From an uncultured Fidelibacterota bacterium (lineage in GTDB: Bacteria; Fidelibacterota; Marinisomatia; Marinisomatales; UBA1611), in the NCBI GenBank assembly GCA_913043235.1, contig CAJWLO010000003.1:1-64000 (forward strand): DNA of 64,000 nucleotides, written 5' to 3'. Both the position numbers and the translations under genes were made by a program. A model generated the notes under the pieces. The model was not told where the DNA came from, ran no database searches, and saw only the letters and a list, made by a program, of their open reading frames with translations. Within the stretch, counting starts at the first letter, position 1. Each line of letters opens with the position of its first letter. Below are positions 35,633-44,679 of this stretch, one piece after another.

Positions 35633-37104
35633 AAAAAACTCTCTTATTTCTTTTCTTTATGATTATGTCACGTGTGTTAACTCAGGAATTAGATGATGAT
35701 CTGACTTTGAACAAAAAGCCAATTATTATTTTACCGGCCAAAGATGCGGATAGCCCAGGGTCTATTGGTAACAAAATCACTGCAATTTTATCCCAAAAGG
35801 CTACAGAAATTGGTCGTTTTGAAGTCATCGATCGGCGGTTGGTAGACGCTATCCTGGAAGAACAGAAACTGCAACTCTCAGGGATGATCGGTGAGGGCCA
35901 AATCGTCAAGATCGGTGAACTGGCTTCTGCTGAGGAAGCTTTTATAGTCAATGTGATTGAATTCGGTCAGAAAGGGGTGCCTAAAATCATAAAACCACAA
36001 CAGAGGGAAAAAGTTGAAAAAGAGCAGAATCAGGATGAAATATTATCGACCTGGGTGGTAAAAACAATGGTTGGAGCCACGGCTAAAGCAATCGTGGAAA
36101 GCGCTAAAAGTGATGCAGTACGCAAAGTCGAGCTGGAGAATAATATCCATACTGTTATCAATGCTGAAGTACGCATGCTGAATGTGGCTACTGGTGTATC
36201 TACAAATTCATTTCGGATCAACGCTCAATTTACCGGCGGTAACCGGGATGCTTCCCTGAACATGGCACTGAAAAATATCACCTGGCAGATTAGTCGAAAA
36301 ATCAGAGGTTTTTATTCTCTCACCAGTGAAGTGATGCAGGTAGATGGGTATGAGCTTACTATGCTCACCGGCGATGATCTGGGCATTAAGCAAGGTTCTA
36401 TTTTTGAGATCGCCTCTATCGATCGGAAAAAAATCTACAAGGACAGAATCGTTACCATCCCGGGGAAGGCCCGCGCTCTGGCACGCATTACCAATGTAGG
36501 CCCTGATGCCAGCGAAGCTAAGGTAATCCGCAAATGGCGGAAGGTCGTGCCAGGATTAAAAGCCTATGAAATGATGAAAACACCCTTGGTAAGCCAGATC
36601 GATCTATTTTATGGTCAACATCCCTGGTACGAATTAAGTGCCAAGTACTGGTTAATGCCTTTCAGAAAATTGTCAGTCGGTCTTGGAGGACAATTGGGAT
36701 TATTGGAGGATAGTGAAAAAAATAATAATGTTTATTTAGGTATTGGTTCCACCATGGATTTAGATTTGTTTTACATCTTTGGCATCACGCCATCTATGGG
36801 TATCAGCATTCCAGTAAATTTATTCATGCGCCGAGACGACCGAAACCACGATGTGTTTTCCACCCTGATTACACCTTCCGTGGATCTAAACCTTGCCATC
36901 CAGTTGGGACAATTCAGGGATCTAGTCATTTCGACCAGATACATTTTCAGCCATATTCATTCTGATTGGACCTATCAAATAGAGACTGATAATGAAAACA
37001 GTGGAGGTTTCAGGAATAAACCTTTCTGGAACGGTGTAAAGCCTACTTTTAGTGCAATAAAGGGTTTTTATTTTAATTTGTCTCTAAGAAAAATTCGTTT
37101 CTAA
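35620..37104 (+). CDS. CsgG-like secretion/assembly protein with C-terminal barrel-like domain
   Basis: 494 residues with a signal peptide (MVLLKKTLLFLFFMIMSRVLTQ). Residues about 30-200 match the CsgG/HfaB/FlgT-type fold: KPIIILPAKD, then FEVIDRRLVDAILEEQKLQ, the characteristic anchor helix preceding the pore insert. From about 235 the protein leaves this family and shows short beta segments that could form a small barrel or lipid-facing domain. The lipobox of CsgG itself is absent. Curli subunits are not nearby, so the exported partner is unknown. It is the last gene of the run beginning at the ABC exporter and ends 15 bases from a convergent gene. Confidence 0.7.
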   Translation: MVLLKKTLLFLFFMIMSRVLTQELDDDLTLNKKPIIILPAKDADSPGSIGNKITAILSQKATEIGRFEVIDRRLVDAILEEQKLQLSGMIGEGQIVKIGELASAEEAFIVNVIEFGQKGVPKIIKPQQREKVEKEQNQDEILSTWVVKTMVGATAKAIVESAKSDAVRKVELENNIHTVINAEVRMLNVATGVSTNSFRINAQFTGGNRDASLNMALKNITWQISRKIRGFYSLTSEVMQVDGYELTMLTGDDLGIKQGSIFEIASIDRKKIYKDRIVTIPGKARALARITNVGPDASEAKVIRKWRKVVPGLKAYEMMKTPLVSQIDLFYGQHPWYELSAKYWLMPFRKLSVGLGGQLGLLEDSEKNNNVYLGIGSTMDLDLFYIFGITPSMGISIPVNLFMRRDDRNHDVFSTLITPSVDLNLAIQLGQFRDLVISTRYIFSHIHSDWTYQIETDNENSGGFRNKPFWNGVKPTFSAIKGFYFNLSLRKIRF

Positions 37105-37119
37105 ATCCCCAGATGTAAT

Positions 37120-40074
37120 CTAGAACGGATTAATCAAGGTTAAACGGAAATAAGGCCTTGGTCCTCCTTTAATTTTTCCCAGGTTTGTATTTTTTGATAA
37201 TTTAATAAAATCATTTTTCCATACTTCAGGGCTTTGAGCCCAGCCATAATTAAAAATAAGCATGGAAAAGTCCCCCAATGAAAATGAAAACCTGAATTCT
37301 GCGCCTGTTGTAATCACCATATCATCCTTTGTTTGGCCTTGTTTCCATGCATTGCCACAATCCAATATTAACGCAAATGTTGGTTTCCCTAGTTTAAATA
37401 TTTTTAAAATCTCAATCACGTTAAAGTGAGCTGCGGGGAAGCGTAACTCCAAGGTCCCCATTATCGCTCTGTCACCAAATCGTGCACCTGACCATCCCCG
37501 GGGGCTCATATATTCCCGACCAGGAGTATAACTGCCCGCCAGATATAAATTGGGTATATCCACCAGCCCCAGACTGTCCTGCGGGGGTGGGGTGCCGGAC
37601 ATTAGTTCAAACCGGCCTCGTGCATAAAAGGACAAGGGCCATAGTTTTTGGTTTGTAAAAAAATCTAGTTCCGTTTTCGTATAGTCAAAATCTCCCCAAA
37701 TGGATTTATCGGTAATATTCGATTGAACTTTAAACCCATAGCCTTGGTTGGGGGCAAACAGATTGCGGAGATGATTCCTTTTATTCTTAAATGTATAAGA
37801 AAGTGAAATTCTTCCCTCCTTGCCTCCATACGGCTCTTTGAAAATATCAAGTGAACCTTCCGGCAAATAAGGAGTTCTTTCCATCAGGGAAAGTGAATAG
37901 CCAAAGGAGTGATTCGTTGTCAAGGAGCGTCCAAAATTATATGGCAATTCCCCCCAAATGGTTATACCATCAAAAGTTTCTACCAAGGGCATAAAATCCT
38001 TATTGTAAAACTGGAGCTGAAAATAAAAATCGTTAAAATAGTTAACACCCCAAAATCCCCCAAAAGGAAATCCTGTATTATTTATATATTGCAGCATCGT
38101 TGCATGAATTGAGTCATAATCTGTCGCATACGCCACACCAAATATGTGGTGACCCAGTCCGTCGGTAAATGCAGAATTGTAAAAAAAACTTTCTACGTCT
38201 GGTAAAATAAAGGTCCCTAAATGGGCCATATTATTATAGAATTTATACGGGGTGTCATTCTTTAAGACAACATTTTTAGTCGGCACAATATTTTCTATTG
38301 GGTTATCCGGTGTTTTTGTTCGCCAGGATGAAAACACAGGATTCATGGCTACAGGAGTTTTTATCGTCACTCTTGATGGGTCTATCTCCACAACCCGGGA
38401 TGAATCCACTGTATTCAATGTAAAGGCCGTTATGGTAGATGTTTTATCATTCCATTTTGCTCCTATAACAGCATCCCCCACATCGGTATTTTGAATTGTT
38501 TCTCCAGATGTCAGATCGTAAGTGTAAAGATTGGGTGTATAATCATATAATCCTGTATAGGATATCCTTTCCCCGTCCGGATGCCAGATAGGCCATAGAT
38601 CGCTCTCAGCACTGTTTGTTATTTGTTTGGTTTCACTTGACCCCAAATCCATAATATGAACATCCAGGAATCCGTCTGAATCCGATTGTGCATAGGCGAC
38701 TGATTTTCCATCGGGGCTCCATACCGGTGTTAGAATCTGGACATTACCGGTATTTCCCGTAATCTGTTTTACATTACCGCCATCATGATTCATGATATAA
38801 AGTTGAGTTGTTGAATTCTGGTGTGCGATAAATAAGATCTTTTTACTGTCTGGAGAGAATACCGGGTAATTAGATCGCATGGATGATGTTAGCAGAGTTT
38901 TTTCATTTGATTCTACATCCAACTTCCAAATATCAAAAACCAAAGATTGCTTTTCCCCATAACGATATTTTGTATATACAATAAATTCCCCGTTGGGCGA
39001 GACATCTATATTCATTGTCATTTCACCAAAAATACCAAAATCCAATTCTTTCAGTTTCCATATTGGTTTCACCTTTTTTGGAAGTTCCTCCTTCTTCTCC
39101 GCCTTTTTAACTCGTTTCTCCCATTTTTTTCTTTCTTTTGCCGTGTCTCGAGTAGCAACTACAAGAGATAAATCTCGCTGTCCTTTGGATAATAGACCAA
39201 TCATTGCAATTCGTAGGGAATCTGGGAAATAATCAAAATTAGCTACGCGCTCTAATGGCAGTTTATGCACTATCCCAATATCTTCTACTCTTTCCTTTTG
39301 GGCTCTTTGTCCATAAAAAAATGTATTCATGTGACGACGCCAATCCTCATTGAATTGCTTAAGTTTTATACCAGTATGTTTTTTGAATGATGTTTTAAAA
39401 TCCAACAATCCTGCCTTATTTCGGTGATTCAAAATTTTGGTAATAGTAGAATCACCAAACCGTTCAGCCAGATAAAGACTTTTTGAAAATCCATCGTTAT
39501 GAGGATCTTGAATCTTATCGATTGTATTTCGGATCACATGCGATTTATGAGAAATATCAAAACGAAACGGGCGCCACCGTTCAGTAAAGTACTCAGCCAT
39601 GCCTTCAACCGCCCATCCAGGAACACCAGCAATAAGACCATTCATGGGTTCAGGCAACCATGTTTTAACTGTATTAAAAAATACAAGATGCTGCAATTCA
39701 TGAGCTAAAACAGTACGTAGCCATTTTTCATCTCCTTCCCATAATGCAGCATCATTCTGATCTACCCAGATTACGGTATGATTACTAGGCATAGCGAAAC
39801 CATTTAATATTTCATCCTCAGCTGTAAATGTAATATCTAATCTAGGAATAGTCTCTATGCCCATTTGTTTCATTAACATCGGTCTCATTTGTTCTGCCAT
39901 TGATGCACCTTGAGCAGCGATATCCCGAATACTTTCATGATAATGTATATCAAAATGTTCAGTTTCCAAAGTACGCCATTTTAATTCCGGGTGTGTCCGC
40001 CCGCTCATCATCCACGCACCGGTAGCATGTATGATCGAAAAAACAAATAAAAAGAACAATAATAAATGTTTCAT
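37120..40074 (-). CDS. Metallopeptidase, TolB-like propeller and outer-membrane barrel fusion
   Basis: 984 residues in three parts. After a signal peptide (1-20), residues about 25-260 form a gluzincin-type peptidase domain with H125-E126-x2-H129 (LAHELQHLV) and a third ligand Glu157 (WAVEGMAEYF). About 330-580 form a TolB/WD40-like beta-propeller, with repeats such as SPDSKKILFIAHQ, SPDGKSVAYAQSD and HPDGERISYTG. About 600-984 is a barrel like the surface-antigen/BamA family, ending in a Phe-terminal strand (RPYFRLTLINPF). It is probably an outer-membrane protease facing the periplasm or surface. It heads a minus-strand operon with a HAD gene (4-base overlap). Confidence 0.82.
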   Translation of the reverse strand: MKHLLLFFLFVFSIIHATGAWMMSGRTHPELKWRTLETEHFDIHYHESIRDIAAQGASMAEQMRPMLMKQMGIETIPRLDITFTAEDEILNGFAMPSNHTVIWVDQNDAALWEGDEKWLRTVLAHELQHLVFFNTVKTWLPEPMNGLIAGVPGWAVEGMAEYFTERWRPFRFDISHKSHVIRNTIDKIQDPHNDGFSKSLYLAERFGDSTITKILNHRNKAGLLDFKTSFKKHTGIKLKQFNEDWRRHMNTFFYGQRAQKERVEDIGIVHKLPLERVANFDYFPDSLRIAMIGLLSKGQRDLSLVVATRDTAKERKKWEKRVKKAEKKEELPKKVKPIWKLKELDFGIFGEMTMNIDVSPNGEFIVYTKYRYGEKQSLVFDIWKLDVESNEKTLLTSSMRSNYPVFSPDSKKILFIAHQNSTTQLYIMNHDGGNVKQITGNTGNVQILTPVWSPDGKSVAYAQSDSDGFLDVHIMDLGSSETKQITNSAESDLWPIWHPDGERISYTGLYDYTPNLYTYDLTSGETIQNTDVGDAVIGAKWNDKTSTITAFTLNTVDSSRVVEIDPSRVTIKTPVAMNPVFSSWRTKTPDNPIENIVPTKNVVLKNDTPYKFYNNMAHLGTFILPDVESFFYNSAFTDGLGHHIFGVAYATDYDSIHATMLQYINNTGFPFGGFWGVNYFNDFYFQLQFYNKDFMPLVETFDGITIWGELPYNFGRSLTTNHSFGYSLSLMERTPYLPEGSLDIFKEPYGGKEGRISLSYTFKNKRNHLRNLFAPNQGYGFKVQSNITDKSIWGDFDYTKTELDFFTNQKLWPLSFYARGRFELMSGTPPPQDSLGLVDIPNLYLAGSYTPGREYMSPRGWSGARFGDRAIMGTLELRFPAAHFNVIEILKIFKLGKPTFALILDCGNAWKQGQTKDDMVITTGAEFRFSFSLGDFSMLIFNYGWAQSPEVWKNDFIKLSKNTNLGKIKGGPRPYFRLTLINPF

Positions 40075-40706
40075 ATAAAAAGATTTATGTTTGCTAGGAT
40101 CCCGGTTTTATATAAATCTTTCTGCAATTGTTCAAACGACTGAAAATGGATCCCAATAAAACCTGTATTTTCAGCAGCAATAACATTTTCTCGCTGATCA
40201 TCAATAAAGAGGCATCTTTCCGGTATAGAGTTTGCTCTGGATGCTGCAATTTTATAAATGGCTTTATCTGGCTTTCTTAGGCCAATATCAAAAGAATATA
40301 TTTTACCATCAGCTAAATGCGGAAATTTAAATTTTTTATCAATTTCATCTTTAATATGACACGGATTAGTATTGGATAATAGCCAAACTGAATAATAGCC
40401 CTTTAACTTTTTTAAAATCTTCACACTATTCTTTTCCTTTCCCACTAAAAGTTTCCATGCTTCCCAGAAACTTGATTCCTGGAGCGAGCAGGGCTGGGGC
40501 AGAGATTTTTTTACAGATAAAAACCATTCTTTATTCGACAGGTTCCCTTTTTCATATTCTTGGTGAACATCCAAAGGAAATCGATTTTTTATTACATCCA
40601 TGTGAATACCTGTGCAATTACTTAGATGTTTGAAAGTTTTTTCAGGATGAATATTGATTAAGACACCGCCAATATCAAAAAAGATAGTAGTAACTTGTTT
40701 ATTCAT
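40071..40706 (-). CDS. HAD superfamily hydrolase, subfamily IA (YihX-like)
   Basis: 211 residues with the HAD nucleophile Asp11 in FFDIGGVLINI (the second Asp of DxD replaced by Gly, as in YihX/epoxide-hydrolase-type members). Motif II is WLLSNTNPCH, motif III the Lys of GLRKPDKAIY, and motif IV CLFIDDQRENV. Related enzymes dephosphorylate sugar phosphates such as glucose-1-phosphate; the substrate here cannot be set. Its stop overlaps the start of the large peptidase/barrel gene by four bases. Confidence 0.88.
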   Translation of the reverse strand: MNKQVTTIFFDIGGVLINIHPEKTFKHLSNCTGIHMDVIKNRFPLDVHQEYEKGNLSNKEWFLSVKKSLPQPCSLQESSFWEAWKLLVGKEKNSVKILKKLKGYYSVWLLSNTNPCHIKDEIDKKFKFPHLADGKIYSFDIGLRKPDKAIYKIAASRANSIPERCLFIDDQRENVIAAENTGFIGIHFQSFEQLQKDLYKTGILANINLFI

Positions 40707-40709
40707 TCA

Positions 40710-41318
40710 TCACCATATAAATGGACCTTCCACCAATCTCCAGAAATATAATGAAACTACTGTACGATAAGGTTTCCACAATTGTGACCGCGCCTCCATA
40801 TGAGCACTTTTAGGCAAATCTGACAACTTATAAAATTTCTGGTATCCTTTTTGAATTCCTAGATCAGTGGTAGGAAAGATATCTGGGCGGGCTAGGGTAA
40901 ACATCAGGAACATTTGCGCAGTCCAAGGCCCCACGCCCTTCACAGAAGTTAACTGATCTAATATTTCAGAATTACTCATTGAACCTAGATTATCGTGATC
41001 TATGGTATCATCTAAAAATGCATTTGCTAAATTATGAATATAGGCGGCTTTAGAGTTTGATAATCCCACTGAACGCAATGTTTGATGGTCTTTTTTAACC
41101 ACATCATGTGGATCTGGAAGATTTGTTTGACCAAATAAATTATTAAAGCGATGGGCGATAGCCTGCGCTGCTTTACCGCTCAGTTGCTGATAAATGATCG
41201 AACGGACCAAATTCTGGAAATAATTCGTTTTTACTTCTAGATCTGGGATGTTAAATGCATCTAAAAGTGGTATCAGATCCGGGTCAGACTTTTTAAGCGC
41301 CTTGAGTGCTTTAGCCAT
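40710..41318 (-). CDS. DNA-3-methyladenine glycosylase II (AlkA-like HhH-GPD)
   Basis: 202 residues from the chosen ATG. The HhH motif VKGVGPWTAQMFLMF (126-140) is followed by the catalytic Asp152 in FPTTDLGIQ, placing it in the HhH-GPD superfamily (base-excision repair of alkylated purines). The short length, lacking the AlkA N-terminal domain, matches the Mag1/AfAlkA type. I start at 41318 because the family begins at the ALKKSDPDL helix and because an earlier in-frame ATG (41372) would overlap the methyltransferase gene by 44 bases. No iron-sulfur Cys cluster is present. Confidence 0.88.
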   Translation of the reverse strand: MAKALKALKKSDPDLIPLLDAFNIPDLEVKTNYFQNLVRSIIYQQLSGKAAQAIAHRFNNLFGQTNLPDPHDVVKKDHQTLRSVGLSNSKAAYIHNLANAFLDDTIDHDNLGSMSNSEILDQLTSVKGVGPWTAQMFLMFTLARPDIFPTTDLGIQKGYQKFYKLSDLPKSAHMEARSQLWKPYRTVVSLYFWRLVEGPFIW

Positions 41319-41328
41319 TGAAAATCCG

Positions 41329-42072
41329 TTACGCTCGGGCACAGACATAGATTTGAAATCCACTTTCTTCATTCATAGGCGATCCATCATAGTTACCTAT
41401 TTTTTCTTTTATTAATAAACCACTTTCCCCCAATAAAATATCCATTTCATGAGGATAATACATTTTCATACTGAAATTATATTTTTCCCTTAGAAGTTTT
41501 CTATTTTGTTCCAAACGCCAGGTTATTCTATTTACTTGGGTATATTGATCATAATGGTTCGTTTCCATTATTCTACATTTCGATCCATTATATTGAAAAA
41601 ACCCGGTTGCCGGGAAGTACTGATTTTTATCCCGATACAAAACGTTGGGATCTGGGGTGAAAACTGATAATAAAAATATTCCATCTTTCGTCAAGTGGTC
41701 ATAGACAGATTGGAGGCATTTCATCGCATCTTCATTGGTAAGTAAATGAAGGAAAGAATTAAACCCTATAAAAACAAAGTTGAATTTTTTTGCTAATTTA
41801 AAATCCCGCATGTCTCCATGTAAAAACTGGACCTTGTCATCATATGTATTGTGTTTTTTTCTTGCAATGGATAAAAATTCCTGACTGGTATCAATCCCGG
41901 TGTACTCATACCCCAAATCAATAATCAATTGAGTTAGTCGTCCTGTACCGGCTGCTAATTCCAAAACTGGTCCATCAGCAATTTTAGCAATAGATATTAA
42001 AAGATTTTTATCCCATTCATATTTATTATGAATGGCATCATAGAGTTCCGGCTGTGTATAGATATCAACCAT
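41329..42072 (-). CDS. SAM-dependent methyltransferase (class I)
   Basis: 247 residues with the SAM-binding motif VLELAAGTGRLTQLI (36-50) and a good motif II acidic end, YTGIDTSQEFL. Motif III-like NFVFIGFNSFLHLL and the TPDPNVLYRD region are typical of small-molecule methyltransferases of the Methyltransf_25 group. The substrate is unknown. Its stop is 10 bases before the glycosylase start on the same strand. Confidence 0.85.
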   Translation of the reverse strand: MVDIYTQPELYDAIHNKYEWDKNLLISIAKIADGPVLELAAGTGRLTQLIIDLGYEYTGIDTSQEFLSIARKKHNTYDDKVQFLHGDMRDFKLAKKFNFVFIGFNSFLHLLTNEDAMKCLQSVYDHLTKDGIFLLSVFTPDPNVLYRDKNQYFPATGFFQYNGSKCRIMETNHYDQYTQVNRITWRLEQNRKLLREKYNFSMKMYYPHEMDILLGESGLLIKEKIGNYDGSPMNEESGFQIYVCARA

Positions 42073-42097
42073 TTTTACCCGGAACTACTTCTAAATT

Positions 42098-43180
42098 TCA
42101 GTTCAAGACAACCAAATCTTTGGTGGTTTTATTAAGAATTTCACAGCCATTTTCCTGGATAATCACATCATCTTCAATGCGCACACCACCCCAGCCAGCG
42201 AGATAAATACCGGGTTCAACAGTCATAACATTATTAACTCTCAGTATTTCTTCACTCGTTGGACTGAACCGCGGAGATGTATGAATCTCGAGCCCAAGTC
42301 CGTGTCCTGTACCATGGGTATAATAATCTCCATATCCCATTTCAGTTATATAATCGCGGGTTGCGGAATCAACATCTTTACAAGGTGTACCGGCTTTTGC
42401 CGCATAACAGCCGCGCTGCTGAGCCTCTTTCACAATACCATATACTTCTTGATGTTTTTCAGTAGCTTCTCCTACAATCGGGGTGCGGGTCATATCAGCA
42501 TGGTATCCAGCATATTTTGCGGCAGCATCAATCACTACAAAGTCCCCTTCTTTAAATTCCCGATCTGTAGGAATTGCATGGGGTAAGGCTCCATTGGGCC
42601 CTGCTGCTACAATAGGTGAGTACGCTTCGCCTTCCGCATATTCTCTATATTTGGAAACCATGAAATTTGCTACTTGTTTTTCAGTATATCCTGGCCGCAA
42701 CATAGGAATAATTTCCTCATAAACTTTATCTGTAACTTCAACTGCGGTACGAATTGCTGCTAATTCTGATGAATCTTTGACCGCTGCCAATACTTCCAAT
42801 ATCATGGACGTACCTTCCCATGTAGTTTCCGGAAATATTTCTATCATTTGACCATAAAGACTATAGCTAACATGGTCACTTTCGAATGCAAGCTTTAATC
42901 CATCAGAATTCAATTTATTATTTTTTATAACATTTAAATGGCTGTCCATTTCAATAAAACGTTCAAATCCTTGTACTTGATTTTTGGATTGTTCAATATA
43001 ACGTCCATCAGTAATAAAATATTGTCCCTCCGGCATGACTAAACAGGTAGCAGCAGAACCTGTAAATCCACAGATATAACGAATATTGGTCAAGTTTGTG
43101 ATTAATATTCCATCTAAGTCCTTTTGAGCTAAAACCTGCTTCAGATTTTCTTGGCGATTAGCATAAATACTAGCACTCAT
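42098..43180 (-). CDS. M24B Xaa-Pro aminopeptidase/dipeptidase
   Basis: 360 residues: an N-terminal creatinase-like domain (1-135) and a C-terminal pita-bread domain with all five metal ligands, D218 and D229 (VIDAAAKYAGYHADM), H293 (THGTGHGLGL), E322 (MTVEPGIYL) and E336 (VRIEDDV). It cleaves peptides with Pro in the second position using Mn2+/Co2+. PepP and PepQ are close; the length and absence of a signal favour a cytoplasmic PepQ/YpdF-type enzyme. It lies six bases after the TPR gene. Confidence 0.93.
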   Translation of the reverse strand: MSASIYANRQENLKQVLAQKDLDGILITNLTNIRYICGFTGSAATCLVMPEGQYFITDGRYIEQSKNQVQGFERFIEMDSHLNVIKNNKLNSDGLKLAFESDHVSYSLYGQMIEIFPETTWEGTSMILEVLAAVKDSSELAAIRTAVEVTDKVYEEIIPMLRPGYTEKQVANFMVSKYREYAEGEAYSPIVAAGPNGALPHAIPTDREFKEGDFVVIDAAAKYAGYHADMTRTPIVGEATEKHQEVYGIVKEAQQRGCYAAKAGTPCKDVDSATRDYITEMGYGDYYTHGTGHGLGLEIHTSPRFSPTSEEILRVNNVMTVEPGIYLAGWGGVRIEDDVIIQENGCEILNKTTKDLVVLN

Positions 43181-43186
43181 CCTTAA

Positions 43187-43891
43187 TCAATCCTCCTGGA
43201 TATTTTTTATTAGGGTTTTAATAGTTTTTCGTTCCTGATTAACCTTCTTTTTATTTTCACCTTTCTGTTCCAGAATATCCAGGACATCTAATGCCTGTTC
43301 GAATAGTCCCTGGTTCTTTAGCACAGCCACCAAAGTAAAGGTGGCCAAACGAGCACTTACATTTAATGGGCTAGATGATTTCTCCACCACATCAGATACG
43401 GATATCTTAGGTTTCTCCTTTTTTTGATCAGAAACTTTTATCGTTGGTTTTATAGCTGAACCTTTAGGATCCAAGGAGTTTTGCAGTTTATCACCTTTGA
43501 CTTTTTTTACAAAATCTGCTGCAGTACGGTTGTCCGGATCCAGTTTCAGAACATGTTGCCAACTTTTTAACAGCTTGGACTGAGCCCGGCCCAGAACAGT
43601 TTGAATTTCACAAAGCAATTCTAAAGCTGCCAGATGGTTTTCATCATATAACATAACTTTTTCCAAAACTTTTTCTGATTCTTTCAAATTACCTTCAGCT
43701 TTTTCCACCATAGCCAGAACAAAAAGACCAGCAACATCTTGTTCATGGTGTCTGAGACCTATTTCACAAACCCTACGGGCGCGTTTCAAGTCATCTTGGT
43801 TCAAATAGATATCAGCTAGTACTGAAAACAAAATAGTATCAAAATGATCCGCAAAATAGAGCTCTAATTGAATCTGATTATTTAATTCCAT
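43187..43891 (-). CDS. TPR repeat protein
   Basis: 234 residues, with TPR-like helix pairs in the N-terminal half (TILFSVLADIYLNQDDLKRA, VAGLFVLAMVEKAEGNLKES, HLAALELLCEIQTVLGRA). A basic linker (about 120-165) and a final helix pair (SARLATFTLVAVLKNQGLFEQALDVLDIL) follow. TPRs mediate protein-protein contacts. No enzymatic domain or signal peptide is present. It sits between the M24 peptidase and the B12-binding gene (1-base gap upstream), so it is probably co-transcribed; partner unknown. Confidence 0.8.
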   Translation of the reverse strand: MELNNQIQLELYFADHFDTILFSVLADIYLNQDDLKRARRVCEIGLRHHEQDVAGLFVLAMVEKAEGNLKESEKVLEKVMLYDENHLAALELLCEIQTVLGRAQSKLLKSWQHVLKLDPDNRTAADFVKKVKGDKLQNSLDPKGSAIKPTIKVSDQKKEKPKISVSDVVEKSSSPLNVSARLATFTLVAVLKNQGLFEQALDVLDILEQKGENKKKVNQERKTIKTLIKNIQED

Positions 43892-43892
43892 T

Positions 43893-44297
43893 CTAACGGC
43901 GATTTATGTTGACCCAGTTTGTAATATAGTCAATTGTTTCTAAGACAGGAGTTCCAGGTCCAAATATTTTACCGACTCCTAATCTATTTAACTTTTCCAT
44001 ATCTTTTTGAGGAATAATGCCTCCACCAATAAGCAATACATCTTCCAAATTTTTTCCTTTCATTAAATCTAGTACTTTAGGAAATATTGTATTATGGGCA
44101 TTATTCAAACTAGAAAGAGCAATGACATCCACATCTTCCTCTAAGGCTGCAGACACAATCATTTCGGGAGTCTGTCGCAGGCCCAAGTAGATTACTTCCA
44201 TCCCCGCATCACGATATGCAGATGCCAAGATTTTGATCCCACGGTCATGACCATCCAAGCCGGGTTTCGCCATGATAATTCTAATTTTTCTTTCCAT
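43893..44297 (-). CDS. Stand-alone cobalamin-binding domain (methylmalonyl-CoA mutase C-terminal type)
   Basis: 134 residues forming one B12-binding Rossmann-like domain. The lower-ligand motif [10 protein letters not shown] carries the axial His17 (D-x-H-x-x-G), with the conserved VIALSSLNN and LIGGGIIP loops. Such domains are subunits of methylmalonyl-CoA, ethylmalonyl-CoA or isobutyryl-CoA mutases, or of archaeal-type split mutases; the large catalytic subunit is not in the window. I chose ATG 44297 over an in-frame TTG three codons earlier. It heads the minus-strand run with the TPR gene one base downstream. Confidence 0.85.
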   Translation of the reverse strand: MERKIRIIMAKPGLDGHDRGIKILASAYRDAGMEVIYLGLRQTPEMIVSAALEEDVDVIALSSLNNAHNTIFPKVLDLMKGKNLEDVLLIGGGIIPQKDMEKLNRLGVGKIFGPGTPVLETIDYITNWVNINRR

Positions 44298-44412
44298 TGA
44301 TTGCAAAAATTAAAGAGCATAATTATGACTTCATAATCAATAGTGTATTCTAGGTTTTTCAAGCAAATATCTAAATTGCAAATTAGGACCACAACAGGGA
44401 GGATAATATATC

Positions 44413-44676
44413 TTGAATCAAAATCAAAAATTATTATGGGTGAATTACATTAAAGAATTTATTTTAAGTTTTATAGGTTTGGCCATTTTGGCCGGGTTGT
44501 TTTGGTACTATAAGTTTGAGTTGACCATTCGGTTATTATCCATATGGGTTTTTATTTTCAACGGTGTCTTAATGGGGTTCTGGATCTGGAAAAGTAATTC
44601 TAAATCGTGGGAAAAAGGAGTTGTCGTATTATATTTTATTCTGATGGAAATAATTATTTTATTGGGTGGGAGATAG
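44413..44676 (+). CDS. 87-residue small membrane protein, unknown function
   Basis: Three hydrophobic helices (about 15-32, 38-56, 65-83) separated by short charged loops (KSNSKSWEKG). The start is TTG at 44413, supported by AGGGAGG 10 bases upstream, one of the stronger SD sites here. It lies alone on the plus strand between a B12-binding gene and dtd, which is convergent 3 bases away. It resembles generic small multi-pass proteins and no family is recognised. Confidence 0.6.
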   Translation: MNQNQKLLWVNYIKEFILSFIGLAILAGLFWYYKFELTIRLLSIWVFIFNGVLMGFWIWKSNSKSWEKGVVVLYFILMEIIILLGGR

Positions 44677-44679
44677 AGT

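Noticed and set aside
41319-41372. Upstream ATG start for the AlkA-like glycosylase
   Set aside because: It would overlap the methyltransferase gene by 44 bases and add residues absent from the family.
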